A stretch of DNA of 64,000 nucleotides from Cavia porcellus (Eukaryota > Chordata > Mammalia > Rodentia > Caviidae): contig NW_026947490.1 of the NCBI RefSeq assembly GCF_034190915.1, positions 68,375,494 to 68,439,493 of the forward strand. Reading direction: 5' to 3'. Numbering within the stretch: position 1 is the stretch's first letter; each line of letters begins with the position of its first letter. This document shows, in pieces, positions 1-10,084 of this stretch. Under the pieces are notes generated by a model. The model saw nothing but the letters and a program-made list of their open reading frames with translations. It searched no databases and was not told the origin of the DNA. The position numbers and the translations under genes were made by a program.

Positions 1-1199
1 CTCAGTTGTCTTCCGTAAAAGGTAGGAGGCGCCAAGATCAGTATTTCCAGGACAATGCCGCTACCCTTAACATTGGGGTGTGCCTACAATATTGATTCCT
101 TGCAAGAGAAAGCCATTCTGAGCCTAGGGGACCACAGGAAAAGGCAGTGGCTAATGGCTTTGGGGAACGCAAAGGAAAATCTGTGGACAGAGTTTTTGAT
201 AAGCTCGATTTATGCCGATTCACCAATGACATCAGTGGCAACTTGTGCCATAATGACTGTGAACACCACAGTTCCACAAGCGATGGTACCAGCTATTCTG
301 GGAGAAAGAAAAGCAACAGTGAGAAACACCACCATGTACTTCACTCTGATTACAGCCAGAAGGAACACTACAAAACCAAAATGCTCCAATGCCACCCTTG
401 CCCAGCAGGCCAGACTTTTAGTAGCACTTTTTCTCGGATTCCTGAGGCTCCTTGATTGTGCCTGGAGTTAGAAAAGTTTGTGCAACTACGTGTCCTACCC
501 ATCTGAGGGAAGGACTGCTTTTCTTCCTTTTCTCAGGGCAATGCTTCCCTTTCCAGAGATGCCCAGAACCCTCTTTAGCTCTTTTCAGTCCATTTTCAGA
601 GAGCAGTGAACTGCACAGCCTCAGGTTTGGGCAAGGATGAGCCTAGAGCAGGAGCCTGGGGAATCACTGGCAGTGTGGCTCTGAGATCCCTGTGGAGCCA
701 TGCAAAGAGCGGGAGCATGAGAGAAAGGCGATTTCAGGATTTAAATCAGAGAATCATTGCAAGACTATCATCCTAACACTCTTCTACGAAGGGCCAGAAA
801 TCATTACTGTTTGACAGGCACAAGAAACAACCTCGCAGAGAGAATTTCCACCACAAGTTAAAATGACACAGCTGATGATAGCAAAAAGAGAAAAATGAGA
901 GTCAGTGGTAGCCTAGACTAAGACATTCTGATACTGTGGTTTAAATAACTTTGTAAGCTACTTAACCGTTAGCATGCTTATTTCTCACTTAGACTTGCTT
1001 GACCAAAATTTCTCCAGAAGTTATACTGATCCTTTATTTTTCAAAGACCTATTTACTTATGCAAAAATATCAAACAACAAAGCTTTACGGTGTAAATTAC
1101 CCTATCATGTTTTCAGTTATTCACTGTGTTTGTCTGGTTAAACACAGTCAGGGATGGATACATACTTCTCAAGAGACCTGTAAATAGAATGAAAAGTAT

Positions 1200-1202
<3 letters not shown>
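1..1202. other. No gene supported; unique non-coding sequence
   Basis: The first 470 bases are open in more than one frame on both strands (for example 55-471 and 147-455 on plus), but no frame shows a recognisable domain. The frame of 147-455 has a stop just upstream at 96-98 (tga). Open stretches of this length are expected several times by chance in 64 kb. From 480 to 1200 the sequence is AT-leaning and carries no repeat I recognise. A decayed processed pseudogene of an unknown parent in the first 470 bases cannot be excluded. Confidence 0.5.

Positions 1203-1248
<46 letters not shown>
1203..1248. repeat. (CA)n microsatellite
   Basis: An uninterrupted run of about 23 CA units. Such a pure tract is expected to vary in length between individuals. 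The antisense reading creates a run of Val-Cys codons that makes a false open frame on minus. Confidence 0.97.
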
Positions 1249-1250
<2 letters not shown>

Positions 1251-1589
1251 CAGCACAAGCAGTGTGAGCACACATGGAACATGGTAGAGTCAGCAGCTGA
1301 AAGAAGCCTCCGCTCCACGCACACTCTCTGGAACACAGAAGTAGCCCAGCCTAGTCCCACAGGGGCTCCTTCCTGAACTTCCCACTTCTTACCTTCTTTC
1401 CCCTCAGAAGCCAATCACATTGTTTCTGTCTGTGCCTGGAGGCTGCAGGTGCCCTTTCCATGACAACTGTCACACACTAACACTTCCAGTTTCCTCCCAA
1501 GATCCAAAAACCAAGCCATTGCTTATCTTTTCCTTCCACCTCAGGCTGTAACTTTGCTGTGACAATTAAATCCACACTGTACACATCTG

Positions 1590-1722
1590 GGATGCATTTC
1601 TCGTGGATTAGGAAATCAGTGACTCTCTGAACCTCCAGGGTCTCAGTTTCCCCAATGATGAGATCGTGCTAATAGCACAAGCCACCTGCCAGGCTATCAG
1701 GGGACTTGGCAATAGTGTCTAC
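1590..1722 (+). mobile_element. MIR SINE fragment
   Basis: The stretch around 1621-1700 has the MIR order of words: a segment like 'ctctgaacctccagggtctcagtttcc', then an 'aatgatgagat' block, then 'aatagcac', matching the 'cctcagtttcctcatctgtaaaatgggg ... aatagtacc' part of the MIR consensus as I remember it. It is old and much diverged, so the ends are approximate. Confidence 0.6.
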
Positions 1723-1724
1723 AT

Positions 1725-3360
1725 ATTACAAAGAAGCTCTGGGCCATAAATAACACATCTTATTAATAAAACTAGTTCAGGACCAATGCCAAAAAGAATG
1801 CAGCAATAATAGTGGCAAATCACACTTGGTCAGAACAAAGAGGTTGGAGAGATTTTCCAACCCTCATTCCTACCACAAGTGTAGTTAATGCAAGGAGAGT
1901 TTATTTATTTTGCAAAGGTTTCCTCTATCCACACAACTTACACATCAGGTGTTACTTCCTTCCAAGTTATCCCCAGGCAACTTTCTATTCCTAGGCTGGA
2001 CCACATAGGGTTGACTTCAAGGCAGGCCCAGATTCTGCCTCCAATTAAATGAATTGCAGCTATATAACTGCTGAGGATTCACGGATTCTAGTCTAATTGC
2101 CATGGGCTCCTCATTCCCGTTGTGCTGCAGACAAAGCCAAACTTTGCTGACCACACAAGACAATGCACAAGTTGGTCCATCTCCTGCTGCTTGAGGTCAC
2201 AAGGGACAAGTGACACTTTGCGAATCAAAGCCAGACTTCTGCTGTTCTGAGGCTCTCATCTTCAGAGGCCAAACGCTATGAACCGGCTTGATGCAGTTTC
2301 AGGACCACAAACCAAACAATGAAATGTGCCTCCATCTCCATCTCCTGCCCCTAGCACACCCTGCCGTACATTGTAAGGACAGAGCACAGGGCTAAGCGCC
2401 ACAGCGTCTGAGGAACAGACCGAGGCGTTCAGTTGCTGAGTGCTCTCCCCCAGAGCCCATTCTGCCTGTCCGAATGGTGTCAGCAGTTTGTCCTGAGGTC
2501 TCTCGGGGTTCTTTCCCACAACCAGGTCACAACCAGGTTTTGGAAAAAAACCAGACTTACTGATGCTGAGGTACGGAGGGGAAGGACGGTGAACACCCAA
2601 ACAGGTAAATCCTTATGTCAATGTGAAGCTGACTGTGGATGACTGTGCTGGAGAACCCGCCTCTCTAGGTTCCCAGGCACACCTCTCAGCGGAACCGGGA
2701 GGATTCCACCGAAATGAGCCACAAACGGTAGTGCAGCCTCCTTGGGATGTTCCATTCACAGGGGAGGCAGACCTGTCCATTCAGGCGGGGTCAGGCGCCT
2801 TACTACGCTAGCGCTGGCTCTCAGAGGTGGCTTCCCAGGGGGTTGGCGTGGCTGCACCATTCAGAATCAGGATGTCTGTTAAGCAGCCACCGCCACAGCT
2901 ATTATTAGTACAGCAATCCCTTGGAAATTTTGCAAAATTTGCCTCAATCGACCGAGCAGTTACTACTCTGCTAACAAGGGATTGGAGAGAGGCACTAAGC
3001 TGCTGCTTACACACAGGCTCTCCAAGCGCAGCACTGGGTGATGGGTTCTGAATCCGCTGTGCGCCCATATCTGGGCAGCCGCTCACAATGAAGACCCAGG
3101 CCCTGCGTTTAGCCATTTGAAAAGAGGAGATACTTGGCTGGAGATCTCAGGGGTGCCGCCTGCTCTCCTCCTCCCCGTACTAGCTAGGTCCCCTTCTCTG
3201 TGCATCAAACTTGCCGCAGCCTCCGAGAGAAGAGGGCTCAGCCGGCTCCAGCCACCGCGCCTGGCACGCCCCACACCCAAAGGACAGGGCTTCCCTGTCA
3301 CTTCCAGAGCATGCTTGTTAAAAGAAATAGTCCCACCCTGCGCTGCTGCAGCAACGTCCT
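1725..3360. other. Unique sequence left of the CpG island
   Basis: GC content rises from about 2300 onward and scattered CpG dinucleotides appear between 2680 and 3360, but no repeat family or coding exon could be recognised. If the CpG island at 3361-3990 fires leftwards, this stretch is the start of intron 1 of that transcript. Open frames here (for example 2262-2600 minus, 3200-3574 plus) overlap one another on both strands and show no domain. Confidence 0.4.
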
Positions 3361-3440
3361 TTCCCATTCAACCGCGCGCGACTGCGGTGTCAGGGTAAAG
3401 CTAGCGCAGGGGCTGGGCAGGAGAAGGGAGTACAGCACGC

Positions 3441-3454
3441 GCCCCACGTGGGGC
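3441..3454. promoter_or_regulatory. Palindromic E-box (CACGTG)
   Basis: gccccacgtggggc is a perfect 14-base palindrome centred on CACGTG, the high-affinity site of USF and MYC/MAX-type bHLH proteins. It lies in the left edge of the CpG island, about 160 bases inside the putative first intron of the leftward transcript. Binding is inferred only from the motif. Confidence 0.5.
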
Positions 3455-3612
3455 TCGAATTTTAAAATCCACCCTAAAATGAAGGTCCTCAGGTCCCCAG
3501 CGACGCAGCGGTCCGGCCCTGCAGCCCAGCCCAGCACAGAAACGCATGCCACACCAGCGCGGCAGAACGCATAGCCGCCCTGCCACCGCGCCCGGAAACA
3601 AAGACGCCTTAC

Positions 3613-3890
3613 CTTTTATCTTTAGCGCTGCCAAGGAGCGGAGCAGCGTGAGGTCCCCAGAGGCGGGCGTCCCATCCGCCCGGGCACAGGCCCGTGGGCT
3701 CGGGGCCGCGTGGAGCCCGCGCAGCTCCGCCCGCGCTGGGCCAGGCCCGGCCTCCCAGCCAGCAGCGGCGCGCGCGGCCCGCAACAATGAGCGCCGCCCC
3801 GGCCGGGCCTCGGCTCCTCCCCGCCGCCCGCGCGGGCAAAGTTAGCTCCGGCCGGCGAGGTCCGCGCGCCAGGCGGCCACAGCCGGGCCC
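3613..3890 (-). other. Candidate first exon of a leftward transcript
   Basis: On the minus strand the sequence runs through the CpG island and reaches AAAAG followed by GTAAGG at 3613/3612, a near-consensus U2 splice donor. The transcript start is not visible; the upper end given here is a guess, placed just downstream of the EGR1/Sp1-like site at 3897-3911. One minus frame stays open across the donor (it would read ...SLAALKIK before the junction), but it has no good ATG start, and two other frames end in stops close to the junction. A non-coding 5' UTR exon or a lncRNA exon is therefore more likely than a coding exon. No partner acceptor could be identified in the 3.6 kb that remain to the left, so the rest of the gene is probably outside the window. 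Confidence 0.4.
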
Positions 3891-3897
3891 AGCGGAG

Positions 3898-3911
3898 CCC
3901 CCCGCCCACGC
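3898..3911 (-). promoter_or_regulatory. Overlapping Sp1/EGR1-type motif
   Basis: Read on minus, GCGTGGGCG (plus 3903-3911) is the textbook EGR1/Zif268 nine-mer. It continues into GGGCGGGGGG (about 3898-3907), a GC box. It sits just upstream of the candidate minus-strand first exon, where a proximal promoter element would be expected. The motif match is seen; its use is inferred. Confidence 0.5.
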
Positions 3912-3994
3912 TGGCGAGCCCCAGCCCACCCTGTGACGCCCGCCGTGACCCTGCGAGCCCGCAGGACGCAGCTTCCTCGGCTGAGGGCGCAGTC

Positions 3995-4850
3995 TGACCC
4001 TCTGATCCAGGGCAATTGTCTTGGATGCTAATCTCCCCCAACTCCGGGTCCTGGGAGAGTCATCCCATTGTCACAGAAGGCAACCAGGCTGGCGGAGGGA
4101 GAGGGCGGGCTGGCACCTCCGACTCCTGGGAGGAGAAACTCCAAGATCCCCGCCGAGAACAATGACTCAGTGCACATCTGTGTCTAAATGTTTGTTGCTC
4201 TAGAAGCTCAGTTCGCTTTAGACACCTTTTTTTTTTTTTTTAATGAATTGTCAAAACACAGTTGAGAAAATAAAAAGAGACACAGGCAGAGCACCTACAC
4301 AGCAAAAGCCAAGAGGTTTCAGGACCAAGATGTTCCTGTGGAGCCCCCCGCCCCCAGAGTGCACCCCACACCTTTCCTGTGGGGGACAGGTATTCCAGCC
4401 CCACCCCACCCCAAAAGGAGACCCCCTAACTCAGCATCTTTATTTCCAAGGCCCCCACAGGCAGTGAATACTTGTAAAGTTTAAAAGAAATCTCTCACGT
4501 TTTGTCTTCCCACTGACTGCAAGCTAACTTTTTTCAAACACAGATGATGGATTCTTTTTTTAAAGCACACTGATAAAAATTCCTGACAGTTCAGAGAGTC
4601 TCATAATCAACAGAAGGGAAAGAGTTGCACACCAACACTGAGGGTTTCTGACCTTATTGCAGGCCCTCCCAACATCACACTCAAGACTAAGGGACTTAAA
4701 TCCGTGATCTAAATCTGAGAAATGGGAAACCCGGTTTGAATTTGATTTTTCTGCACTTGTAGAGTCTTGGGGTGCTGGTTTAAGGTGAAACCTGATCCTT
4801 TCACACTGCAGCCAAGTTCCACACCCTTGTGCTCTGGGATCTTCACAGAG
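3995..4850. other. Unique sequence right of the CpG island
   Basis: No gene or recognisable repeat. It contains a short T run (4227-4241) and a C-rich stretch at about 4340-4430. If the promoter fires leftwards this is its upstream flank. Confidence 0.4.
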
Positions 4851-4851
4851 G

Positions 4852-4933
4852 ATTTTCCTTCCTTTCTTCCTTTCTTCCTTTTCTTCTTTTGGTGCTGGGA
4901 TTTGAACCCAAGAGGCTCCCACATGCTAAATGG
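4852..4933 (-). mobile_element. ID-like SINE 3' part with pyrimidine tail
   Basis: ggtgctgggatttgaaccc at 4891-4909 is the antisense of the B-box end of the tRNA-derived ID/dID SINE. It is followed by the antisense 'catgcta' word. The 5' half is missing. The tail of the element, read on plus, is the CCTTT/CTTCC tract at 4852-4890. Confidence 0.75.
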
Positions 4934-4939
4934 GAGTAT

Positions 4940-6380
4940 TATTTCATTGAAAGTGGATTATTTCCAGTTCTGATTTATTTTGACTGCAGCTCTAAAAAAA
5001 TGCTGCGACATACAACATTTTTCTTCAGTATTTAGTTGGAGGACCTGATGGATTCTGTTTACCTCTACCTGCTGTTTCCACTTGGCTACTGGAAGGATCA
5101 CTGTGTCATAAGCTGCCTCATCAGATGCAAGTCCTCTTTCCAGGTTCCCTCTTACACCACAGAGCACTCGTCCCCCAAGCTGGAAGCAGGGACAGAGAGG
5201 CTCCCATCTTCTCCTTTTCTCCTCTCATTCCAAACACTCATTGATCACCAAGCCTGGGTTCCCAAGTACCTCTTCAAAGTGCCAGCCAGCTGCCGACCTA
5301 GCCCGATGTGCCCACTGTGGACCGACTCACCTCTGTCCCTGGCATTGTTCAGTCCACGTCTGCCTCTTGTCTCCAGACAGATGCATACTCCCCACTGTCA
5401 GTGGAGTGGTTCCTCAAGAACTCAGACGGGATCCTGTAAGCCCGGTGCTCAGGCTTCCTGGCTCATCGGAGTGAAGCTGCCCTTCTTCAGACAGCTCTGA
5501 GGACCAGGCTATGCTGTCCCACTGGCCCTATCTTTTGCTGCCTGGCCCCATCAGGGTCTCTCCACCTCCTCGCCTCTCCCAGGCCCCCTGTGTTCCTAGT
5601 GACCACTCAGCCCTTTGGCCCTCAGCTCTAGGATCTCACTCTGGTCAGGTCCAGTTAAAGATTTCTCCTTGCTCTCCACCTCTATGTGTCATTCACCCTG
5701 TCTCTCCGAGTTTGGTCACAAGGGCCTCGTTTCTCTCAAGCTCTCTTTCCCTCAAGCTCCTCTTGGCCTCTCCTGAGTTTTCCATTTCCTGTTTCGCTGC
5801 CTGGAAGCACCCTTGTCCCAGATCGGAGTTCCCAGCTGCCTCCCGGACAGTCTCCCCTGACAGCACACCGGAAGCAGCCTCTTCCTACCACTGTAGCAAC
5901 AGCCTGGTCACTTCCCTCCTACCACGCATGAGGCCTCACAATCTGTCCCCTTGTTTCTTTGACATAGTTTGAAAGGGCAATTTGGAGTATCTATAGATAG
6001 ACTGTACCAGATTCAGGAAGATTCCTTTCTAGGCCTGCTTTACCTGCCTAGGATGCCCCAGGGAGACCAGAGACCCCCCCAGACACGCCAGAGTCCATGC
6101 AAGTCGCTGCTGCCAGAGACCTTATCACATAGCAGGACAGCCTTGGGCCCTCCTGTCCTCCAACCTGTGGCAGCCTCTCTCCAGGTTTGTCTCTGAAAGG
6201 TGTACACACTTGAGCATCTCACACTGTTCACTTGCAGCTCGGATGTTTAGGTGTATAATAAACTTTGCATGATTTTCCTGTTATCATGAGATTATTTCAT
6301 GGATGGAAATGATCTAAACATGCAGGAACAGAGAAAAATTAAAATGTCCCTACATGCTAGACTGTGGTTTGTGTTTGCAC
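4940..6380. other. Unique sequence, pyrimidine-rich 5190-5950
   Basis: No gene supported. The plus strand is strongly C/T-rich between about 5190 and 5950, which produces long open plus frames (5036-5500, 5511-5972) rich in Ser, Pro and Leu without any domain. This could hide an old L2 or LTR copy, but I could not match one. Confidence 0.4.
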
Positions 6381-6389
6381 TCCTGTGTG

Positions 6390-6600
6390 AAGGGGACAAA
6401 CTGATGCAAGCCTGCCTGGAGGTGAACCTTGCCTGGCTCACCTACAAGCTGTGCAACCTTGGCAAGCTTCTTGACCTCTCGGTGTCTCTGTTTCTCATCT
6501 GAGAAATGGGGTGATCGCACTGCCTCCTCCCAGGGCCCGCTGGAGGATTCGGGGGTCAGCATGTGTGGAGCGCTCAGCACTGTAGGGCCTGGCTAGCTAA
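6390..6600 (+). mobile_element. MIR SINE
   Basis: gctgtgcaaccttggcaag, then ttcttgacctct, then a 'tctcatctgagaaatggggtga' block, then a 'ggaggattcggg' block and a 'gcgctcagcac' end. This is the full order of the MIR core and 3' part: loss of cell-type words 'tgtgaccttgggcaagt', 'cctcatctgtaaaatgggg', 'gaggattaaatg', 'agcgcttagcac'. It is one of the better preserved MIR copies in the window. Confidence 0.85.
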
Positions 6601-6604
6601 GCAC

Positions 6605-7030
6605 CAGCCTGGCAAGGGCTGTGTTGGCCCGCTGACCTACCGAGCTCCTCACCCCTCAGCTGGTGTACTTGGGGTCTGAACTGAGAATGGGTGGGTACTA
6701 TGGGATGAAAAACTGTTGTTGTTGTTGTTTTTGAGAAGTTTGAAGTAATAAGAGAAATAGGCTATGGTTAAAGTTGATTGACAAAATAAAATCCAAGCTT
6801 AAGTTACCTGGGAAACATAAACAGATTCTGTTTCACCGATGACAGCAGTTGGAATTGACAGGTGAAAAACTGCCGATCAAAACTCTGGAATGGTCTGTTC
6901 CCCAGGAGCAGGCAATCACTGTCAAGGATTTGGGAAGTTCCTTGGGAGGCACCCTCGTAGGAGCACTGTGTGCTCCACACGTGCTGAGGTTCCCCAAATC
7001 AAACTACTAATGCTCATGGAAGGCCACGGG
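6605..7030. other. Unique sequence with short (TTG)n
   Basis: A short GTT/TTG run sits at 6713-6730. Otherwise I see nothing that I can name here. Confidence 0.4.
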
Positions 7031-7110
7031 GCAGCTACTTGGTAGAAGAGGGTGCGCCAGGTGTGTGAGGCCCAGGTTTGGGCCCCAGCACCAACAAAGG
7101 AAAGAAAAAA
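7031..7110 (+). mobile_element. ID-like SINE, 3' part
   Basis: The order 'gtgaggcccaggtttgggccccagcacc' followed by an A-rich tail (7093-7110) matches the B-box and 3' end of the tRNA-derived SINE. The A-box half is too diverged to recognise. The B box has lost its usual GTTCGATCC spelling, so it is an old copy. Confidence 0.7.
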
Positions 7111-7299
7111 TGAGCAGCTAATGTTGCTGTTAGCCCCTTACCAAGGCCCAGTGCCGCGGTGTCCCAGTGTTTAGTTAACTGAATTTTGCAGGATTCCACA
7201 AAGTAGAAACCCACGTTCTGTTTTCTGGCTGACAGTACTAAACACTGACCCTGGGGAGTGCTCAGCAACATTCTCAATGCCCACCCCTGTCTTTTTAAA

Positions 7300-7407
7300 A
7301 ACCATGAGGTAGGATCTCAGCAAGTTGCCCAGGCTGCTCTCAGACTTGCAATCCTTCTGCCTCAGCTTCTAGGGTAGCTGTGATTACTGGCATGTGCCAC
7401 CTGGCTG
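7300..7407 (-). mobile_element. B1-type SINE
   Basis: Antisense 7SL-derived words appear in order: 'gaggtaggatctcagcaagttgcccaggctg', 'cttgcaatccttctgcctcag', 'agctgtgattactggcatgtgccacc'. This is a near-complete antisense B1 of the non-murid type. Confidence 0.85.
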
Positions 7408-7638
7408 AACCAGTTCACCCCTCTTCTATAGATAAGGACTTAAGGCCTAAAAAGACTAATCCACATGCAGGTAGTGGCTCTGTGAATCTGACCAGGATTC
7501 AGAATCATCTTTGCGAGACCCCAAACTGTCACTGTGGACTGCCAGCTTCTAGAGGTGACCAAAAACCACAGTGAATGTTCAAATTTTAAAAAATACTGTA
7601 AACACACATTACCAAGAATGAAAGAATGAGCGTGTGTG

Positions 7639-7740
7639 AAGCAAGGGCAAGAATTCTAAGGGTTTTGAGGGGATTCATGGCAATGCATCTTTTACTGCAA
7701 AAAATTTTTATTTGCTCACTGTGTTTTTATACAATGCTCA
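7639..7740. repeat. Left copy of a diverged direct duplication
   Basis: Shares, in the same order, aagcaaggg, gttttgagggg, a 'tcatggcaatgcatcttttactg' block and an 'atttgctcactgtgtttttat' block with 7980-8090. Identity is moderate, with indels. See the right copy. Confidence 0.55.
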
Positions 7741-7979
7741 CTGGGCAAATGTTTATAGCAATTTCTTTCAAATGCAAGCATTAAATGTGTCCTCACCCAC
7801 TTTAGTCACCAGATCTGGCACTGAGGTGTCTGCTCTTCCCCAAAGTGACCATGAAAGGGAAGCATTTTGGATCTACTCAGGAGGCTGAGACAACCCCAAT
7901 GGCACAATTGAAGACCCTCACAGGAGAGGACTCCAGAGCTGTTCCAGGAAGGGGCAAGAAGGATGGGATGAGTGCGTCC

Positions 7980-8090
7980 AAAGCAAGGGGAGTGTTTTGA
8001 GGGGAATCAATGGCCATGTGTCTTTTATTGTAATTAATCTTTTTAAAAATTTAAACATTTGCTGTATTTTTTATCATACCTTATACTGTG
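7980..8090. repeat. Right copy of a diverged direct duplication
   Basis: aagcaagggg, gttttgagggg, 'aatggccatgtgtcttttattg' and 'catttgctgtattttttatcat' repeat the word order of 7639-7740 about 340 bases further right. This is either an old local tandem duplication or two copies of the same unrecognised repeat. Confidence 0.55.
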
Positions 8091-8094
8091 AACT

Positions 8095-9704
8095 ACAATG
8101 ACAACCATGTTGTGCATGGCCACAGATTCATTTCATATGCACCACAGTTACATCACACAGTTCAAGCTGGTCAGCCCTGGGAGTTGACCAACAAATTGGT
8201 GCCTTGTTGCCACATGGGTTCCTACCCAGCCTTATGTGCCATTTCCTGCTTTTCTATAGGATAACACTTGTACCTTTCCTTTCACATTTCAACTAGGTTT
8301 TGAGGGTGGAGAAACAACCCTTCTGGGGCAGGTTTACAGTGGTTGGTGGGTTTCAAGTGAACCCATTACATTTTTATTCCCAAGCCTTTTCTTGCCTCAC
8401 TCCCAGGTGGGTTGAAGGCCAATTATGAACCACTTCCATGAAAAAGAAAGAATTTCATCTTCTCTCCTGGCCTTAGATCAAGTGCTTGAAACCATGGTAC
8501 GTGGAGTATGTGAAGGAATCACACAATTGCTGTATTTTACATTATTATTTTTAAACAGTGACATCATTTTCAATAGCTGTGCTTTATAATCTTGAGTTCT
8601 CATAACTTTAGATTGCTGTTTATTATTTTTTCTGACTTGTGACACCTGGATTAGATGGTCTCAATGCACAGCAATACCAATCTGAGCAGATCTTTGGTAA
8701 ACACAGACAAGAATCAGTCAAACCCTCAAAGCTAATTAATGTGACTTTGAGCCTTGGAAAACAGCTGCATTACCATGCAGACCATGAAGACTGATCAACC
8801 GCAGAAGTGCTCCCAAGTACCATATGTTAGGTTAGCTTCCCAATCAAACCTTTCCATGTATTTAGAAACATAAATGTATTAATACGATTATAAGCATATA
8901 TCATGTGTCTTATAAAGAATAAAGTCCTCTCACCGATTCTGGGAGCTGGTACCCTATTCACACCCCCACTTACAATGAGGGCATGGAGGCACAGAGAGGT
9001 ATGAGATGCCCCTCAGGTTCTGCCAGGGAAAGGGGACAACAGTAATAATCAGACTCAGTTGCATTGTTTCAGGAGTTATTATTCCTGTCCCTCTCCTATG
9101 TCACTTTCTAGTGGTCAGGTATTTGGGGGTATTGTCTCTCTTCTGCCCCCACTGGGCACCTATCAGCCAGAGTTCCATTGTTTAGTAGCCCCTTGCCTCA
9201 CCACAACAGGCAGTGAAAGCAGAAATATTTGTGAAAGTGAATAGAAAGATGTTCAGCAAACACTCCTTTTTCAGTTGTGACTTCTAAGACTGCACAGGTA
9301 ATGCCAGGTCATTGACATCTCTCACAATCAGCTAGAAAGCATTGAAAGGACGGGCCAGAGCCAGCAGCAGGAGCCCGGGGCCTTGGAGAGCCTGAGAACC
9401 ATCCCCTGGCCCCAGGCTGAAAACTGAGTCAGGTCCTTAGAGTTCAGGCAGGGCAAGAAACCTGTCACGAGGTGACCCTTGTGAAGGCTTCTCGAGACGC
9501 TCACCAGAAATCAGACCTACTCTATTTTATGACTACAAATCATTTGTTAAAAAAAATAAAGTAAATTCAGGTTAGCAAAATTCTAGGACTCTAACTTCAT
9601 CACATAGGAGGAAGGTGGCTAAGCCATCTTTGAGATGGAAATCAGACACGCAAGCTTAGAACTGAGAAATGTCTGGGTGGAAAGTGAGAAAGGCTGGAGA
9701 TGTC
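8095..9704. other. Unique sequence; MIR-like piece near 8945-9010
   Basis: No gene. At 8940-9010 'cccacttacaatgagggcatggaggcacagagaggtatgag' resembles the MIR part 'cccattttacagatgaggaaactgaggcacagagagg'. The rest is AT-rich unique sequence without a recognisable family. Confidence 0.45.
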
Positions 9705-10083
9705 ATGGCTTAGATCCAGGATGTGCCTCCAAGGCCCCTAAGTTCAGCCATGGGACTCTGGCAGGTGACTGGGTCCCGAGGTTATCATGTGTCGCTGGGT
9801 TTGTAGCTGAATGTGCTGTTAGAGGTGAGCCTGGCTGGAGGAGGGGGTCACTGGGAAGGACGTGTCTTGGCCCTGGCTCTCCCCTTGTCCTCTGGGCCTC
9901 CTGGCTGCCGTGGGCTGAGCAACTTTGCTCCCTGGCTCCTTCCTACCATGATGCCTGCACTAGAGCAGCTGACTATGGACCGAAACCTCTGATAGTGTGA
10001 GTTAAATAAACCTCTCCTCCGGTGAGTGTCCAGTGTCAGGCACTTTGTCCCCATGACAGGAAAGTGTCTAATACAGAAGGCAC
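9705..10083 (+). mobile_element. MaLR-type LTR (solo)
   Basis: The order of words follows the mammalian MaLR LTR: a 5' 'aggatgtgcctccaaggcccc' block, 'ggaggagggggtcactggg', 'tggctgccgtgggctgagcaactttgctcc', 'accatgatgcctgcac', 'gactatggaccgaaacctctg', 'gtgagttaaataaacctctcctcc' (carrying AATAAA) and the end 'caggcactttgtcc...tctaatac'. I see no internal retroviral coding sequence next to it, so it is a solo LTR or an isolated fragment. It is the same family as the copies at 45.5, 47.4 and 53.5-54.2 kb. Confidence 0.75.
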
Positions 10084-10084
10084 T

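Larger units (their letters stand above)
3361..3990. promoter_or_regulatory. CpG island, probable promoter
   Basis: This is the only long CpG-dense stretch in the window. It contains repeated cgcg and ccgg words, the densest from 3655 to 3960, and its GC content is far above its neighbours. It holds a perfect 14-bp palindrome centred on the E-box CACGTG (3441-3454) and, on minus, GCGTGGGCG next to GGGCGGGG (3897-3911), matching EGR1 and Sp1 motifs. I see no TATA box at a convincing distance, as is usual for CpG-island promoters. A strong minus-strand splice donor at 3613/3612 suggests leftward transcription. Rightward transcription from the same island is possible, because such islands are often bidirectional, but no equally good plus-strand donor was found. 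The gene served is unknown. Confidence 0.75.

Noticed and set aside
55..471. Overlapping open frames at the left edge, including words like KRQWLMALGNAK that recall PH-domain ends
   Set aside because: The resemblance is about 12 residues only, the following residues do not continue any PH-domain protein I know, and other frames are equally open. A blastx search would decide.
1169..1414. Minus frame with a Val-Cys repeat
   Set aside because: Translation of the CA microsatellite at 1203-1248.
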